From: Sphingomonadales bacterium
Lineage (GTDB): Bacteria; Pseudomonadota; Alphaproteobacteria; Sphingomonadales; Sphingomonadaceae
NCBI GenBank assembly: GCA_004173185.1
Contig: SEFZ01000023.1
Span: forward strand, 1-64,000
Direction of reading: 5' to 3'
DNA length: 64,000 nucleotides
A model generated the notes under the pieces. The model worked only from the letters and a program-made list of their open reading frames with translations, was not told the origin of the DNA and ran no database searches. This document shows positions 24,581 through 34,371 of the stretch, in pieces (the stretch's first letter is position 1; each line of letters begins with the position of its first letter). Made by a program: the position numbers and the translations under genes.

Positions 24581-25566
24581 TCGACATGAACCCGCATCCC
24601 GATGCCCCGGCCTTTCTCGCCGCGGCGGGATGGGAAGGTGCGCAGATATTGCCGCTCGCCGGCGATGCTTCGTTCCGCCGCTATTTCCGCGTGGTCGAGC
24701 ATGAGCGTACGGCCATCCTGATGGATTCGCCGCCCGACAAGGGCGAGGACCCGAAGCCCTTCATCCATATCGCGCGCTGGCTGACCGAGCGTGGCTTTGC
24801 CGCGCCCGAGATTCTGCACGAAAATCTGGAGATCGGCCTCGTCCTGATCCAGGATTTCGGCGATGCCCGGATGCGCGAAACCGTGGATGCTGCGCCCGAG
24901 AGCGAATTGCGGCTGTACGAAGAGGCGGTCGACCTGCTGATCCGCCTGCGCGATCATCCTGCGGCGGATGACATCGGCCCCTATAGCCCCTCGCAATATC
25001 ACCGCGAAGCGCGGCTGCTCACCGAATGGTATTGCCCGGCGCTGGGGCTGGAGCCCGATGCCGATGGCTATAACGATGCGTGGAACGCCGCGCTCGAGCC
25101 GGTGCTCGTTGGTCATGAACCCGTCACGGTGCTGCGCGATTACCATGCCGAGAATATCATGTTGATCGAAGGCAGTGAGAGTTTGGGGTTGCTCGATTTC
25201 CAGGACGCATTGGCGGGGCACCCGGCTTATGATCTCGTTTCGTTGTTGCAGGACGCGCGGCGCGACGTGCCGGTCGAGCTCGAGACTGCGATGCTCGATC
25301 GCTACAAGCGCGTGACCGGCGCGGGCGACGATTTCGACGTCGCTTATCATGTGCTCGGCGCACAGCGGAACGCGAAGATCATCGGCATCTTCACCCGCCT
25401 TTGGAAGCGTGACGGCAAGCCGCGTTATCCGGGCCTGTGCCCGCGCGTCTGGGGCTATCTGGAGCGCGATCTGAAGCATCCGGCGCTCAAGCCCGTTGCC
25501 GATTGGTTCGATGCCAATGTCCCCGCCCATCTGCGCGGCGATCCGATGACGCTTGCCGGCGAATGA
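24577..25566 (+). CDS. amgK: cell-wall sugar kinase AmgK (aminoglycoside-phosphotransferase fold)
   Basis: A 329-aa kinase of the aminoglycoside phosphotransferase fold. AmgK phosphorylates N-acetylmuramic acid and N-acetylglucosamine at C1 in the peptidoglycan recycling shortcut that feeds MurU. Visible are LAGDASFRRYFRV, the catalytic VLRDYHAENIM and the metal-binding LGLLDFQDALAGHPAYDL. ATG at 24577 forms an ATGA overlap with tsaE and gives a normal N-terminus; the ORF-track start at 24442 lies within tsaE. The direct neighbour is a MurU-like gene, which strongly supports the assignment. Confidence 0.85.
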   Translation: MIDMNPHPDAPAFLAAAGWEGAQILPLAGDASFRRYFRVVEHERTAILMDSPPDKGEDPKPFIHIARWLTERGFAAPEILHENLEIGLVLIQDFGDARMRETVDAAPESELRLYEEAVDLLIRLRDHPAADDIGPYSPSQYHREARLLTEWYCPALGLEPDADGYNDAWNAALEPVLVGHEPVTVLRDYHAENIMLIEGSESLGLLDFQDALAGHPAYDLVSLLQDARRDVPVELETAMLDRYKRVTGAGDDFDVAYHVLGAQRNAKIIGIFTRLWKRDGKPRYPGLCPRVWGYLERDLKHPALKPVADWFDANVPAHLRGDPMTLAGE

Positions 25567-26315
25567 CGGTGTATTCCTTGCGCCCGCAGCCCGACGCGCT
25601 CGTTCCCGAAACTGCGATGGTGATGGCGGCGGGGCTGGGCAAGCGCATGCGCCCGCTCACCGCGACGCGACCCAAGCCTTTGGTCAATGTGGCGGGCAAG
25701 ACCCTGCTCGATCACACCTTCGATCATCTCCGCGAAGCCGGAGTGAAGCGCGCGGTGGTCAACGTCCATTACCTTGCCGACCAGATCGAAGCGCATCTCA
25801 AGGCGCGCGTGAAGGACATGCAGGTCCTGATCTCCGACGAGCGCCAGCAATTGCTGGAGACCGGCGGCGGCGTCGTGAAGGCGCGCGAGATGATCGGCGA
25901 CAAGCCGTTCTTCTGCGTCAACAGCGACAATCTATGGGTCGATGGCCCGACCGATGCGCTGCGCCAGTTGGCGGCGGCATGGGACGACGACAAGATGGAC
26001 GCGCTGCTGCTGCTCGTCCCGCTGGCCCGCGCGAACTGCCATCGCGGTCAGGGCGATTTCCGGCTCGATCCGTTTGGCAAGATCATCGAGCGGCGCAAGC
26101 CCGGCCGACTGGCACCGTTCGTCTATATCGGCATCCAGATCCTCTCGCCGCGCGTGATCCGTGATTGGCCGGAGGGAGCGTTCTCGACGAACCTGTTCTG
26201 GGACCGCGCAATGGCGCAGGGGCGCCTGTGGGGCGTCGTGCATCAAGGGTTGTGGTTCGATGTCGGCACGCCTGCTGCGGTCGGCGAATCGGAGGCCATA
26301 TTGGCCGAGATGTGA
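25563..26315 (+). CDS. murU: MurNAc-1-phosphate uridylyltransferase MurU
   Basis: A 250-aa nucleotidyltransferase: VMAAGLGKRMRPLTATRPKPLVNVAGK is the sugar-nucleotide binding signature, and INSDN-like CVNSDNLWVD provides the metal-binding acid. Next to amgK it should convert MurNAc-1-phosphate to UDP-MurNAc, bypassing de novo synthesis, a route known to confer intrinsic fosfomycin resistance in Pseudomonas. The start overlaps the amgK stop as ATGA. A repeat hairpin follows the gene before addB. Confidence 0.87.
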   Translation: MTVYSLRPQPDALVPETAMVMAAGLGKRMRPLTATRPKPLVNVAGKTLLDHTFDHLREAGVKRAVVNVHYLADQIEAHLKARVKDMQVLISDERQQLLETGGGVVKAREMIGDKPFFCVNSDNLWVDGPTDALRQLAAAWDDDKMDALLLLVPLARANCHRGQGDFRLDPFGKIIERRKPGRLAPFVYIGIQILSPRVIRDWPEGAFSTNLFWDRAMAQGRLWGVVHQGLWFDVGTPAAVGESEAILAEM

Positions 26316-26322
26316 CGGCTTG

Positions 26323-26351
26323 GTCGTAATCCCGGCTTTCGCCGGGACGAC
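26323..26351. repeat. GTCGTAATCCCGGC hairpin before addB
   Basis: GTCGTAATCCCGGC / GCCGGGACGACG-type arms around TTTC, a member of the ATCCCGGC repeat family, placed between murU and addB within the operon. It could attenuate or separate the two halves. Confidence 0.65.
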
Positions 26352-26376
26352 GATTGGCTCTAGAGTGTCACGGTAC

Positions 26377-29313
26377 ATGCCCGAACGCCTCCACCTCTTC
26401 ACCATACCGACCCACCGCGCGTTCGCTGACGCACTTGCGGCCGGCCTGATCGCGCGCTTTGGCGGCGATGCGCTGGGGTTGGCGCGCGGCACGGTGCTGG
26501 TGCCGAACAACCGTGCCAAGCGCGCGATTCAGGATGCGTTCGTGCGCGCCAGTGGCGGCGGGCTGCTGCTGCCGCGATTGGTAGCCATCGGCGATCCGGA
26601 ACTGGATGAAGCGGTGTTCGAGGCCGTGGAGGATACTGACCCGGTGCCGCCCGCGGTCGATCCGTTGCAGCGCCGGATGATCCTCGCACGGTTGATTCAG
26701 GAAAGCGGCGCGCAAGTCGACGCGGCGGAAGCGGTGCGGCTGGCGGGCGAACTGGCCTCCACCCTCGATCAATTGCTGATCGAGGAAGTGCAGCCACAGG
26801 CGCTCAAGGATTTGGATCTCGGCGATCTCTCGGCCCATTGGGAGCGCTCGCTGGCATTGTTCGAGATTGTGCTCAAACGCTGGCCGGTCGAATTGGCCGG
26901 GCTGGGCCGCGTCGATCTGGCGGAGCGGCGGACGCGGCTACTCGCCAAGGTCGCGAAGCGCTGGCGTGACGCTCCACCGCAGGGCTTTGTCTGCGCGGCA
27001 GGCATTGCCGCAAGCGCACCGGCGATTGCGCGGCTGCTGCGCGTCGTGGCGGAGATGCCGCAGGGCATGGTCGTGCTGCCGGGACTTTCGACGGGCATCA
27101 GCGAGGGCGAATGGTCGTCGCTCGGCCCGCACGATCCCGATCCCGATCCCGCCACCGGGCGGCGCAAGCGGGCGATGGAGACGCATCCGCAGTTCCAACT
27201 CAAGCTGCTGCTTCAACGGATGAGTGTGAACCGCAGCGAGTTTGCCGACTGGCAGGGAGAAAGCGCGCCCGACGCGATCCCGGCGCGTAGCAAGGCGATT
27301 GAGACCGCAATGGCGCCGCCCGAGCTGACGAAGGAATGGAGCGCGCTGCCGGAGTCGGAGCGGACGCTCGACGGCGTGCGCGTGCTGGAGGCGGCGACTC
27401 CCGCCGATGAGGCGCAGGGCATTGCGCTGGCGTTGCGCGAAGTGCTGGAGACCGAGGGCAGAACGGCTGCGCTGGTGACCCCGGACCGGGCGCTCGCCCG
27501 CCGCGTCGTCGCGCATCTCGCGCGCTGGGACATCGCCATCGACGATTCGGCGGGGCAGGCGCTTTCGGTGTTGCCGCCGGGAACGTTGCTGCTCGCTTTG
27601 GCCGAGGCTGCCGCGCAGGATTTCGCGCCGCTCGCATTGCTCAGTTTGCTCAAGCATCCGCTGGTGCAGCGCGAAGCGCGGCTCGAATGGCTTGAGGGCG
27701 CGCGCTTGCTCGACCGTGCCTTGCGCGGGCCTCGGCCCGCGCCGGGGCTGTCGGGGGTCGATCGGCATCTAGCCGAACAGGACGGGCGCGACGGCGGGCT
27801 GCGGCGCGCGGCGCAAGCATGGTGGATCGAAGCGCGGCCGCTGCTGGAGCCGCTGGAAGCGGTGTTCGCCGCCGGGCCGCAATCGCTGCCTGCAATGCTC
27901 GCCGCGCTGCGCGAAACGGCGCAGGCATTGGGAGGCGATGGCCTGTGGAGCCGTGCCGAGGGGCGCGCCGCCGCAGATCTGCTCGATTCGCTGGAGCGCG
28001 AAGCTGCGTTCGGTCCGCCGCTTGCCGATCCCGCGAGCCTCGCGCCGTTGCTGCGCACGTTGATGGACGAGACGGCGGTGCGTCCGCCACAGGGCGGGCA
28101 TCCGCGCCTCGCGATCCTGGGGCTGATCGAAGCGCGGTTGCACAATGCCGATCTGATGATCCTGGGCGGGCTAAACGAAGGCGTATGGCCGGGACTTCCT
28201 GCGCCGGATCCGTGGCTCGCGCCGCGCATCCGCGCCGAGCTGGAACTGCCGGGGCTGGAGCGTCGCATCGGGGTTTCGGCGCATGATCTCGCCGGCGCGC
28301 TGGGCGCGCGCGAAGTATTGCTCACCCGCGCGCGCCGCGATTCCTCTGCGCCAACGATTGCCTCGCGCTTCTGGCTGCGGCTGGAAGCGCTGTCGGGCGG
28401 GCTGGAGCGCGCGCATGATCTCGCGGCATGGGCGCGCGCCATCGATGAGCCGGGCCGCCACGAACCCGCCGAGCGCCCCGAACCGTCGCCGCCGGTCGCG
28501 GATCGGCCCAAAGTAATTTCGGTCACCGAAGTCGATCGGCTCAAGGCCGACCCCTATGCGTTCTACGCCAAGCGCATGCTACGGCTTGCGCCGCTCGATC
28601 CGGTCGATGCCGATCCGAGCGCCGCGTGGCGCGGAACGGCGGTGCACGACGTGCTCGAACAATGGGCGCGGCACGATGATTGCCGGCCGGACAAGCTCCA
28701 CGAACGCGCGCTGGCGATGCTGGCTGACGAGCGCACCCATCCGATGATGCGGGCGCTGTGGCAGCCGCGCTTGATGGAAGCGATTGATTGGATCGCGCAG
28801 GAGATCGCTGCGCAATCCGCCGATGGACGCCGGGTGTTGGGCGTCGAGCAGGATGGCCAGATCCAGTTCGCGGGCGTCACGCTCAAGGGCAAGTTCGATC
28901 GGATCGACCGGCTCCCCGATGGCACGCTGGCGGTGGTCGATTACAAGACCGGCCAGCCGCCCAGCGCCAAGGCTGTGCGCGCGGGATACAGCCTCCAGCT
29001 CGGGCTGCTCGGGCTGATCGCGGAGGAAGGCGGTTTCGAGGGGATCAGCGGCGATGCGCGCGGCTTCGAATATTGGTCGCTGGCGCGCAAGGGCGGCAGC
29101 TTCGGCTATATCGATTCGCCCACCTCGTCACGAAAGCGCGATCCGATCCCGGCGGAGGAATTCGTCTCGATCGCGGGCGGCAATTTCCACGAAGCGGTGC
29201 AGGATTGGCTGACCGGCGGCCGCGCCTTCACTGCCAAGCTCGTTCCCGAATATGCGCCTTATGCAGAGTATGACCAGCTGATGCGTCGCGACGAATGGTA
29301 TGGCCGTGAATAA
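26377..29313 (+). CDS. addB: double-strand break repair protein AddB
   Basis: The 978-aa AddB subunit of the AddAB helicase-nuclease, which resects double-strand breaks for RecA loading. It is of the alphaproteobacterial type: an N-terminal helicase-like part without a functional Walker A, and a C-terminal PD-(D/E)XK nuclease (KGKFDRIDRLPDGTLAVVDYKTGQPP near residue 850). The start at 26377 (MPERLHLFTIPTHRAFADAL) replaces the ORF-track start, which lies inside murU. It overlaps addA by 14 nt. Confidence 0.93.
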   Translation: MPERLHLFTIPTHRAFADALAAGLIARFGGDALGLARGTVLVPNNRAKRAIQDAFVRASGGGLLLPRLVAIGDPELDEAVFEAVEDTDPVPPAVDPLQRRMILARLIQESGAQVDAAEAVRLAGELASTLDQLLIEEVQPQALKDLDLGDLSAHWERSLALFEIVLKRWPVELAGLGRVDLAERRTRLLAKVAKRWRDAPPQGFVCAAGIAASAPAIARLLRVVAEMPQGMVVLPGLSTGISEGEWSSLGPHDPDPDPATGRRKRAMETHPQFQLKLLLQRMSVNRSEFADWQGESAPDAIPARSKAIETAMAPPELTKEWSALPESERTLDGVRVLEAATPADEAQGIALALREVLETEGRTAALVTPDRALARRVVAHLARWDIAIDDSAGQALSVLPPGTLLLALAEAAAQDFAPLALLSLLKHPLVQREARLEWLEGARLLDRALRGPRPAPGLSGVDRHLAEQDGRDGGLRRAAQAWWIEARPLLEPLEAVFAAGPQSLPAMLAALRETAQALGGDGLWSRAEGRAAADLLDSLEREAAFGPPLADPASLAPLLRTLMDETAVRPPQGGHPRLAILGLIEARLHNADLMILGGLNEGVWPGLPAPDPWLAPRIRAELELPGLERRIGVSAHDLAGALGAREVLLTRARRDSSAPTIASRFWLRLEALSGGLERAHDLAAWARAIDEPGRHEPAERPEPSPPVADRPKVISVTEVDRLKADPYAFYAKRMLRLAPLDPVDADPSAAWRGTAVHDVLEQWARHDDCRPDKLHERALAMLADERTHPMMRALWQPRLMEAIDWIAQEIAAQSADGRRVLGVEQDGQIQFAGVTLKGKFDRIDRLPDGTLAVVDYKTGQPPSAKAVRAGYSLQLGLLGLIAEEGGFEGISGDARGFEYWSLARKGGSFGYIDSPTSSRKRDPIPAEEFVSIAGGNFHEAVQDWLTGGRAFTAKLVPEYAPYAEYDQLMRRDEWYGRE

Positions 29314-32300
29314 TCTCCGTCCGCTCCATCCGCTGAAGGGCAATCAGCGCGCGGCGAGCGATCCCGCGCGGCATATCTGGCTGTCGGCGTCCGCGGGCAC
29401 CGGCAAGACCCAAGTGCTTGCCGCCCGCGTCTGGCGGCTGTTGCTCGGCGGCACCGATCCGGGGGCGATCCTGTGCCTTACCTTCACCAAGGCCGGTGCG
29501 GCGGAAATGTCCGAGCGGATCACGTCGCGGCTCGCCAGCTGGGTGCGCGCCGACGACGAGGCGTTGTTTGCCGATCTGGAAGCGCTGGGCGAGGAGTCCG
29601 GGCCTGAGGCGCGGGCTCGGGCGCGGACCTTGTTTGCCAAGGTGCTGGATGCGCCGGGCGGCGGCCTGCGCATCCAGACGATCCATAGTTTTTGCCAGAC
29701 CCTGCTCTCGGCCTTCCCGGTCGAGGCCGGTTTGGTGCCCGGCTTCCGCCCTCTTGATCAGCGCGAGGAGGCCGTGCTTGCCCGCGAGGCGCTGGCCGAG
29801 ATGCTGGTCGATGCCGAGCGCGAAGGACGTATGGGCCTGATCGATGCGGTCGGCGCGCTTAGCTTGCGGCTGGGCGAGGGGCAGGCCGAAGCGTTTCTGC
29901 GCCGCTGTGCCGGAGCGGGCGAGGCGCTGGCGGCCTTGCCGACGGGCGTACAGCCCTTCCTGCGCCGCGCGATGGATTTGCCGAGCGGCGATGTGGATGC
30001 CGAACTCGCGCGCTGCTGCGCCGACGAAGCGTTCGATATTGCCGGGCTGCGCAAGGTCGTCGCGGCCAATCGCCAATGGGGCACGGCGACAGGGATCAAT
30101 GCCGCCGAGGCCATCGGGGATTGGCTCGCCGCGAAGGACCGCGTTGCGGGGCTGGAAGCGCTCGGCCTCGTCTTCCGCACCAAGACCGGCGATCCGCGCA
30201 AAGTCTCGCCAAAGCTGATCGCCGCCGAGCCCGATTATGAAGGGCTGGCCGTGCGGATCGGCGGGCGCTGCGCCGAATTGCTCGCCATGAAAGTTCAGGC
30301 CGAATATGCCGATCTTCTCGCACAGGGGCTTACGGCGGGGCGGATTTATGCCGAGACCTATGCCCGCGCCAAGCGCCGGGTGGGTGCAGTCGATTTCGAC
30401 GATCTGATCCGCGCGGCGGTGGCGCTGCTGGCGCAGGAGGGCATGGGCGATTGGGTGCGCTTCAAGCTCGATCAATCGACCGAGCATGTCCTGATCGATG
30501 AGGCGCAGGATACCAACCTCAAGCAATGGACGATCGTTCGCGCGCTGGCCGATGAGTTTTTCGCCGGGCGCGGCACGCGGGCCGAAGGCGTGCGCACGCT
30601 GTTCACCGTGGGCGATTACAAGCAGGCGATCTTCGGGTTTCAGGGCACCGATCCGATCTTCTTTCGCGCCGCGCACGATTATTTCGACGCCAAGGCCAGG
30701 CTGGCCGAAGATTTCGAGACAGATGCGCGCGAGCTGGAATCGCTGTCGCTCACCCACAGCTTCCGCTCGACCCGTCCGATCCTCGAATTCGTCGATGCAG
30801 CGCTGGCGCAATTGCCGGTGCCGGGCATGGGCGAACTGAGCGAGGCCGAGCCGCATGCCAGCGAAGTCTCCGGCCCGGGCACGGTAACGCTCTGGCCGCT
30901 CACCACCGAGGGCGGCACCGAGGCCGACGAAGAGGAATGGGTGCTCGACGCCACGCGCGAGCATGCCAAAAGGATTGCGCGCGGGATCAAGGCGTGGACC
31001 GACGGCAGCGTGCTCAAGCGCGACGGCACGCCGCTGGCTGCCGAAGATGTGATGGTGCTGGTCAAGCGCCGCGGCGAACTCGCTTCGCTGATCGTTGCGC
31101 GGCTATATGCCGAGGGGGTGCCGGTGGCGGGGGTCGATCGCTTGCGGCTCAATGCGCCGCTGGCGGTGCAGGATCTGCTCGCCGCGATCCGCTTCGCGTT
31201 GCAGCCCGAGGACGATCTGTCGCTCGCCAGTCTGCTGGTGTCCCCGCTGATCGGGTGGACGCAGGACGAGCTGATGGCCGGTGCGGTGCGCGAGCGCGGC
31301 GGGCTGTGGCGGCATCTGCGCGGCACGCAACCGGCGGAGAAATTGCACCCGCTCGAGCAATTGCTGGCGGCTGCGGATTTCACCACGCCCTATCGTTTTC
31401 TCGAGGCGATCCTCTCGGGTGAGATGGATGGGCGGCGCAAGCTCTTGCTGCGGCTTGGCGAGGAAGCCCGCGATCCGATCGAGGAATTGCTCAGCGCCGC
31501 GCTCAATTTCGAAAGCGTAGCGACGCCGACGCTCCAGCGCTTCCTCGACTGGTTCGATCGCGGCGATGTCGAGATCAAGCGCGAGGCCGATCAGCCGCGC
31601 GGTGCCGTCCGGGTGATGACCGCCCACGGTGCCAAGGGGCTGCAAGCGCCTTTGGTGATCCTCGCCGATGCCACCGCCGATCCCACCAAGAGCCCGCGCG
31701 ATTTCCTCGGCTGGCAGCCCGAGGGGCATGAAGGCGAGGCGTTCCCGATCTTCCGCCCCCGCGCGGCGGAGCGCGGCGGGGCGCTCGATACGCTAGTTGT
31801 CGAGACCGACGAGCGCGAGATGCAGGAGCATTGGCGGCTCTTTTATGTCGCCGCGACCCGCGCCGAGGAGCGGCTGGTGATCGCCGGTTCGCTCGGGCCG
31901 ATGGCAAAGGGTGAGGCCCCGGCGGCAAGCTGGTATGCAGCGTGCGCTCGCGCGTTCGAGGCTTTGGGCGCGGAAGGCGAGTTTCACGGCATCGTGCCCC
32001 CCGCGCCGGTCACGGCGAAGAAGGTCGAGGACGTCGCGCCCGTCGCGAAGCCAGCGCTACCGCTTTGGGTCACTGCGCCCGCGCCACAGGAAGCGCGCCC
32101 GCCGCGTCCGCTGGCACCTTCGTCGCTGGGCGATGACGCCGTAGCCGATCCGCCACCCACCCCCGCGATGCGGCTCGCCGCCGAGCGGGGCCGCTTGCTC
32201 CACGCCTTGTTCGAGCGTCTGCCGGGCGTTGCGCCCGATAAGCGTGCCGAAGCGGCGGACCGCTGGCTGGCCGGGGCAGGGGGCGTCGAGGACGCTGCCG

Positions 32301-32710
32301 CACGCGGCGAATTGGTGCGTGCCGCGCTGGCCGTCACCGAAGACCCGCGCTTCGCCGAATTGTTCGGCCCCGACTCGCTGGGCGAAGCGCCCATCGCTGC
32401 GGTCGTCGGCGATGGCGTGGTCGTATCGGGCACGGTCGATCGCCTGCTGGTCATGCCCGATCGCATCCGCGTGATCGATTTCAAGACCGGCCGACGCGCG
32501 CCCGCGTCGATCGAAGATGTCCCAAATTACCACCTGCGTCAGATGGCCGCTTATGCCGCCGCGCTCGCGGTGATCTTTCCGGGCAGGCAGATCGAAGCGG
32601 GTTTGCTCTATAGCGCAGGCCCAATTCTCCACGAACTCACCCCGGAACTACTCGCAGCGCACAAGCCCGGCTTCTTGGCCCCGGAGCAAAGCTTGGCCTC
32701 GCGCGCTTGA
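29300..32710 (+). CDS. addA: double-strand break repair helicase-nuclease AddA
   Basis: The 1136-aa AddA subunit: UvrD-type helicase with Walker A (WLSASAGTGKTQVLAARV), LCLTFTKAGAAEMSERI, the Walker B region (HVLIDEAQDTN), GDYKQAIFGFQGTDP, motif VI-like RLFYVAATRAEERLV, and a C-terminal nuclease (VIDFKTGRRAP). AddA unwinds DNA and cleaves the 3' strand. Length is typical. The start overlaps addB, so both subunits are made together. Confidence 0.95.
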   Translation: MAVNNLRPLHPLKGNQRAASDPARHIWLSASAGTGKTQVLAARVWRLLLGGTDPGAILCLTFTKAGAAEMSERITSRLASWVRADDEALFADLEALGEESGPEARARARTLFAKVLDAPGGGLRIQTIHSFCQTLLSAFPVEAGLVPGFRPLDQREEAVLAREALAEMLVDAEREGRMGLIDAVGALSLRLGEGQAEAFLRRCAGAGEALAALPTGVQPFLRRAMDLPSGDVDAELARCCADEAFDIAGLRKVVAANRQWGTATGINAAEAIGDWLAAKDRVAGLEALGLVFRTKTGDPRKVSPKLIAAEPDYEGLAVRIGGRCAELLAMKVQAEYADLLAQGLTAGRIYAETYARAKRRVGAVDFDDLIRAAVALLAQEGMGDWVRFKLDQSTEHVLIDEAQDTNLKQWTIVRALADEFFAGRGTRAEGVRTLFTVGDYKQAIFGFQGTDPIFFRAAHDYFDAKARLAEDFETDARELESLSLTHSFRSTRPILEFVDAALAQLPVPGMGELSEAEPHASEVSGPGTVTLWPLTTEGGTEADEEEWVLDATREHAKRIARGIKAWTDGSVLKRDGTPLAAEDVMVLVKRRGELASLIVARLYAEGVPVAGVDRLRLNAPLAVQDLLAAIRFALQPEDDLSLASLLVSPLIGWTQDELMAGAVRERGGLWRHLRGTQPAEKLHPLEQLLAAADFTTPYRFLEAILSGEMDGRRKLLLRLGEEARDPIEELLSAALNFESVATPTLQRFLDWFDRGDVEIKREADQPRGAVRVMTAHGAKGLQAPLVILADATADPTKSPRDFLGWQPEGHEGEAFPIFRPRAAERGGALDTLVVETDEREMQEHWRLFYVAATRAEERLVIAGSLGPMAKGEAPAASWYAACARAFEALGAEGEFHGIVPPAPVTAKKVEDVAPVAKPALPLWVTAPAPQEARPPRPLAPSSLGDDAVADPPPTPAMRLAAERGRLLHALFERLPGVAPDKRAEAADRWLAGAGGVEDAAARGELVRAALAVTEDPRFAELFGPDSLGEAPIAAVVGDGVVVSGTVDRLLVMPDRIRVIDFKTGRRAPASIEDVPNYHLRQMAAYAAALAVIFPGRQIEAGLLYSAGPILHELTPELLAAHKPGFLAPEQSLASRA

Positions 32711-32762
32711 GCAGCGGGCATGCAGCACATAGATAGTCATCCAACACACAGGAGATTTCCCG

Positions 32763-33083
32763 ATGGCCACCAAGGCAGTCACCGACGCCAGCTTCGCAAG
32801 CGATGTGCTGGGATCCGATAAGCCCGTTCTCGTCGATTTCTGGGCGGAATGGTGCGGACCGTGCAAGATGATCGGACCGTCGCTCGAAGAGCTCGGCGCG
32901 GAAATGGCCGATCAGGTCCAGATCGTGAAGGTCGATATCGACGAGAACCCCGAGGCACCCGGTAAATATGGCGTGCGCGGCATTCCCACGATGATTCTCT
33001 TCAAGAACGGCGTGCCTGCCGCCACCCAGGTCGGCGCGCTGGCCAAAAGCGGCATCAAGCAGTTCATCGAGAGCAATCTCTGA
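32763..33083 (+). CDS. trxA: thioredoxin
   Basis: A 106-aa general disulfide reductase. The active site is VDFWAEWCGPCKMIGP, with RGIPTMILFKNG and the C-terminal IESNL as further signatures. Cytosolic, no signal peptide. CAGGAG precedes the ATG. It lies 52 nt after addA, matching the order addB-addA-trxA found in other Alphaproteobacteria. Confidence 0.97.
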   Translation: MATKAVTDASFASDVLGSDKPVLVDFWAEWCGPCKMIGPSLEELGAEMADQVQIVKVDIDENPEAPGKYGVRGIPTMILFKNGVPAATQVGALAKSGIKQFIESNL

Positions 33084-33104
33084 GACTGAAGACTGGCTAA
33101 AGGG

Positions 33105-33129
33105 GCGCGCCGGCAGGCTGCCGGTGCGC
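33105..33129 (+). other. stem-loop after trxA
   Basis: An 11-bp stem GCGCGCCGGCA / TGCCGGTGCGC with loop GGC, one G-U pair. No T run follows, so it is at best a weak terminator or an mRNA-stabilising hairpin before proB. Confidence 0.45.
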
Positions 33130-33179
33130 TCAAGAGGATTGACGCTTGCCAAGGCGAGCGCTTTTCCACAACTGGCACC

Positions 33180-34286
33180 ATGTCCCTGTTCCCGCCCGCC
33201 ACTTGCCCGCGCCTGATCGTCAAGATCGGCTCGGCGCTGCTCGTCGATCCAGATGGCAGCGTGCGGCGGGCATGGCTGGAGGGCATCGCCGCCGACATCG
33301 CCGAGCGCACCCGCGCGGGACAGCAGATCGCGGTGGTATCCTCGGGCGCGATCGCGCTGGGCGCCCGCCGCCTCAATCTCCCCAAGGGTGGCCGCGCCAG
33401 CCTTGAGGATGCGCAGGCCGCCGCCGCTACCGGCCAGATCGCGCTCTGCCAGGTCTGGGCCGAAACCCTTGCCGCCGAGGGCCTCACGGCGGCGCAGATG
33501 CTCGTCACGCTCGACGATCTCGAAGACCGTCGCCGATATCTCAATGCCGCCGCGACGCTGGATCGTTTGTTGGGCTTGGGCGTCGTCCCGGTGATCAACG
33601 AGAATGATTCGGTCGCTACCGAGGAAATCCGCTTCGGCGACAATGATCGCCTCGCCGCGCGCGTCGCTCAGGCGGCAGGCGCGCAGGGCGTCGTCCTGCT
33701 CAGCGACGTCGATGGCCTGTACGATCGCAACCCGGCGCTTCCGGACGCGCAGCATATCGCACGGGTCAAGCGGATCGACGCTACAATCGAAGCGATGGCA
33801 GACCGGGGCTCTGCATCGGGCATGGGTTCGGGCGGCATGGTTTCCAAGATCGCCGCCGCGCGCATCGCCAATGCGGCGGGCGCGCACCTTGCCATAGCAT
33901 CGGGCCGGATCGATCGTCCGCTCTCCACCGAGGCGCGCCACACGCTGTTCGCCGCAGAGAAATCCGCGCCTGCGCGCAAGGCATGGCTGGCCGGTGGGCT
34001 CACCGCCAAGGGCCAAATCCATGTCGATGCCGGCGCCGCCCGCGCGCTCACCCGGGGGAACAGCCTGCTCGCCGCCGGTGCCACCCGCATCGAGGGCAGC
34101 TTCGTGCGCGGCGATCTGATCGTCATCCTGGGGCCGGACGGCGCAGCGCTCGCGCGTGGCCTGTCGGAATATCCCAGCGAAGACGCGGCGCAACTGACCG
34201 GCAAGCGCAGCGAAGAACATGCCGAAATCCTCGGCTACGCACCCCGCTCGGCGCTGGTCCATCGCAGCCATATGGCGTTGCTGTGA
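33180..34286 (+). CDS. proB: glutamate 5-kinase
   Basis: Phosphorylates glutamate in the first step of proline synthesis. The 368 aa hold the amino-acid kinase domain (RLIVKIGSALLVD, VVSSGAIALGARRL, VINENDSVATEEIRFGDNDRLAA, GMGSGGMVSKIAAARIA) and a C-terminal PUA domain (FVRGDLIVILGPDGAALARGLSEYPSEDA). Many relatives have proB next to obgE and rplU-rpmA; here it follows trxA and rplU-rpmA is 8 kb away with no obgE in the window. proA is not nearby. Confidence 0.95.
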   Translation: MSLFPPATCPRLIVKIGSALLVDPDGSVRRAWLEGIAADIAERTRAGQQIAVVSSGAIALGARRLNLPKGGRASLEDAQAAAATGQIALCQVWAETLAAEGLTAAQMLVTLDDLEDRRRYLNAAATLDRLLGLGVVPVINENDSVATEEIRFGDNDRLAARVAQAAGAQGVVLLSDVDGLYDRNPALPDAQHIARVKRIDATIEAMADRGSASGMGSGGMVSKIAAARIANAAGAHLAIASGRIDRPLSTEARHTLFAAEKSAPARKAWLAGGLTAKGQIHVDAGAARALTRGNSLLAAGATRIEGSFVRGDLIVILGPDGAALARGLSEYPSEDAAQLTGKRSEEHAEILGYAPRSALVHRSHMALL

Positions 34287-34307
34287 TGTCGGAATGCACC
34301 CCCAACC

Positions 34308-34360
34308 CCGCTCGTGCTGAGCTTGTCGAAGCACCCTTCGACAGGCTCAGGGTGAGCGGG
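34308..34360. repeat. TTCGACAGGCTCAGGGTGAG element, copy 1
   Basis: About 52 bp forming a long imperfect hairpin (CCGCTC...GAGCGG ends, TGTCGAAG / CTTCGACA core). The reverse complement recurs at 35809-35860 with few differences. It lies just before cerR. Confidence 0.75.
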
Positions 34361-34371
34361 AGGGGTGCGCG

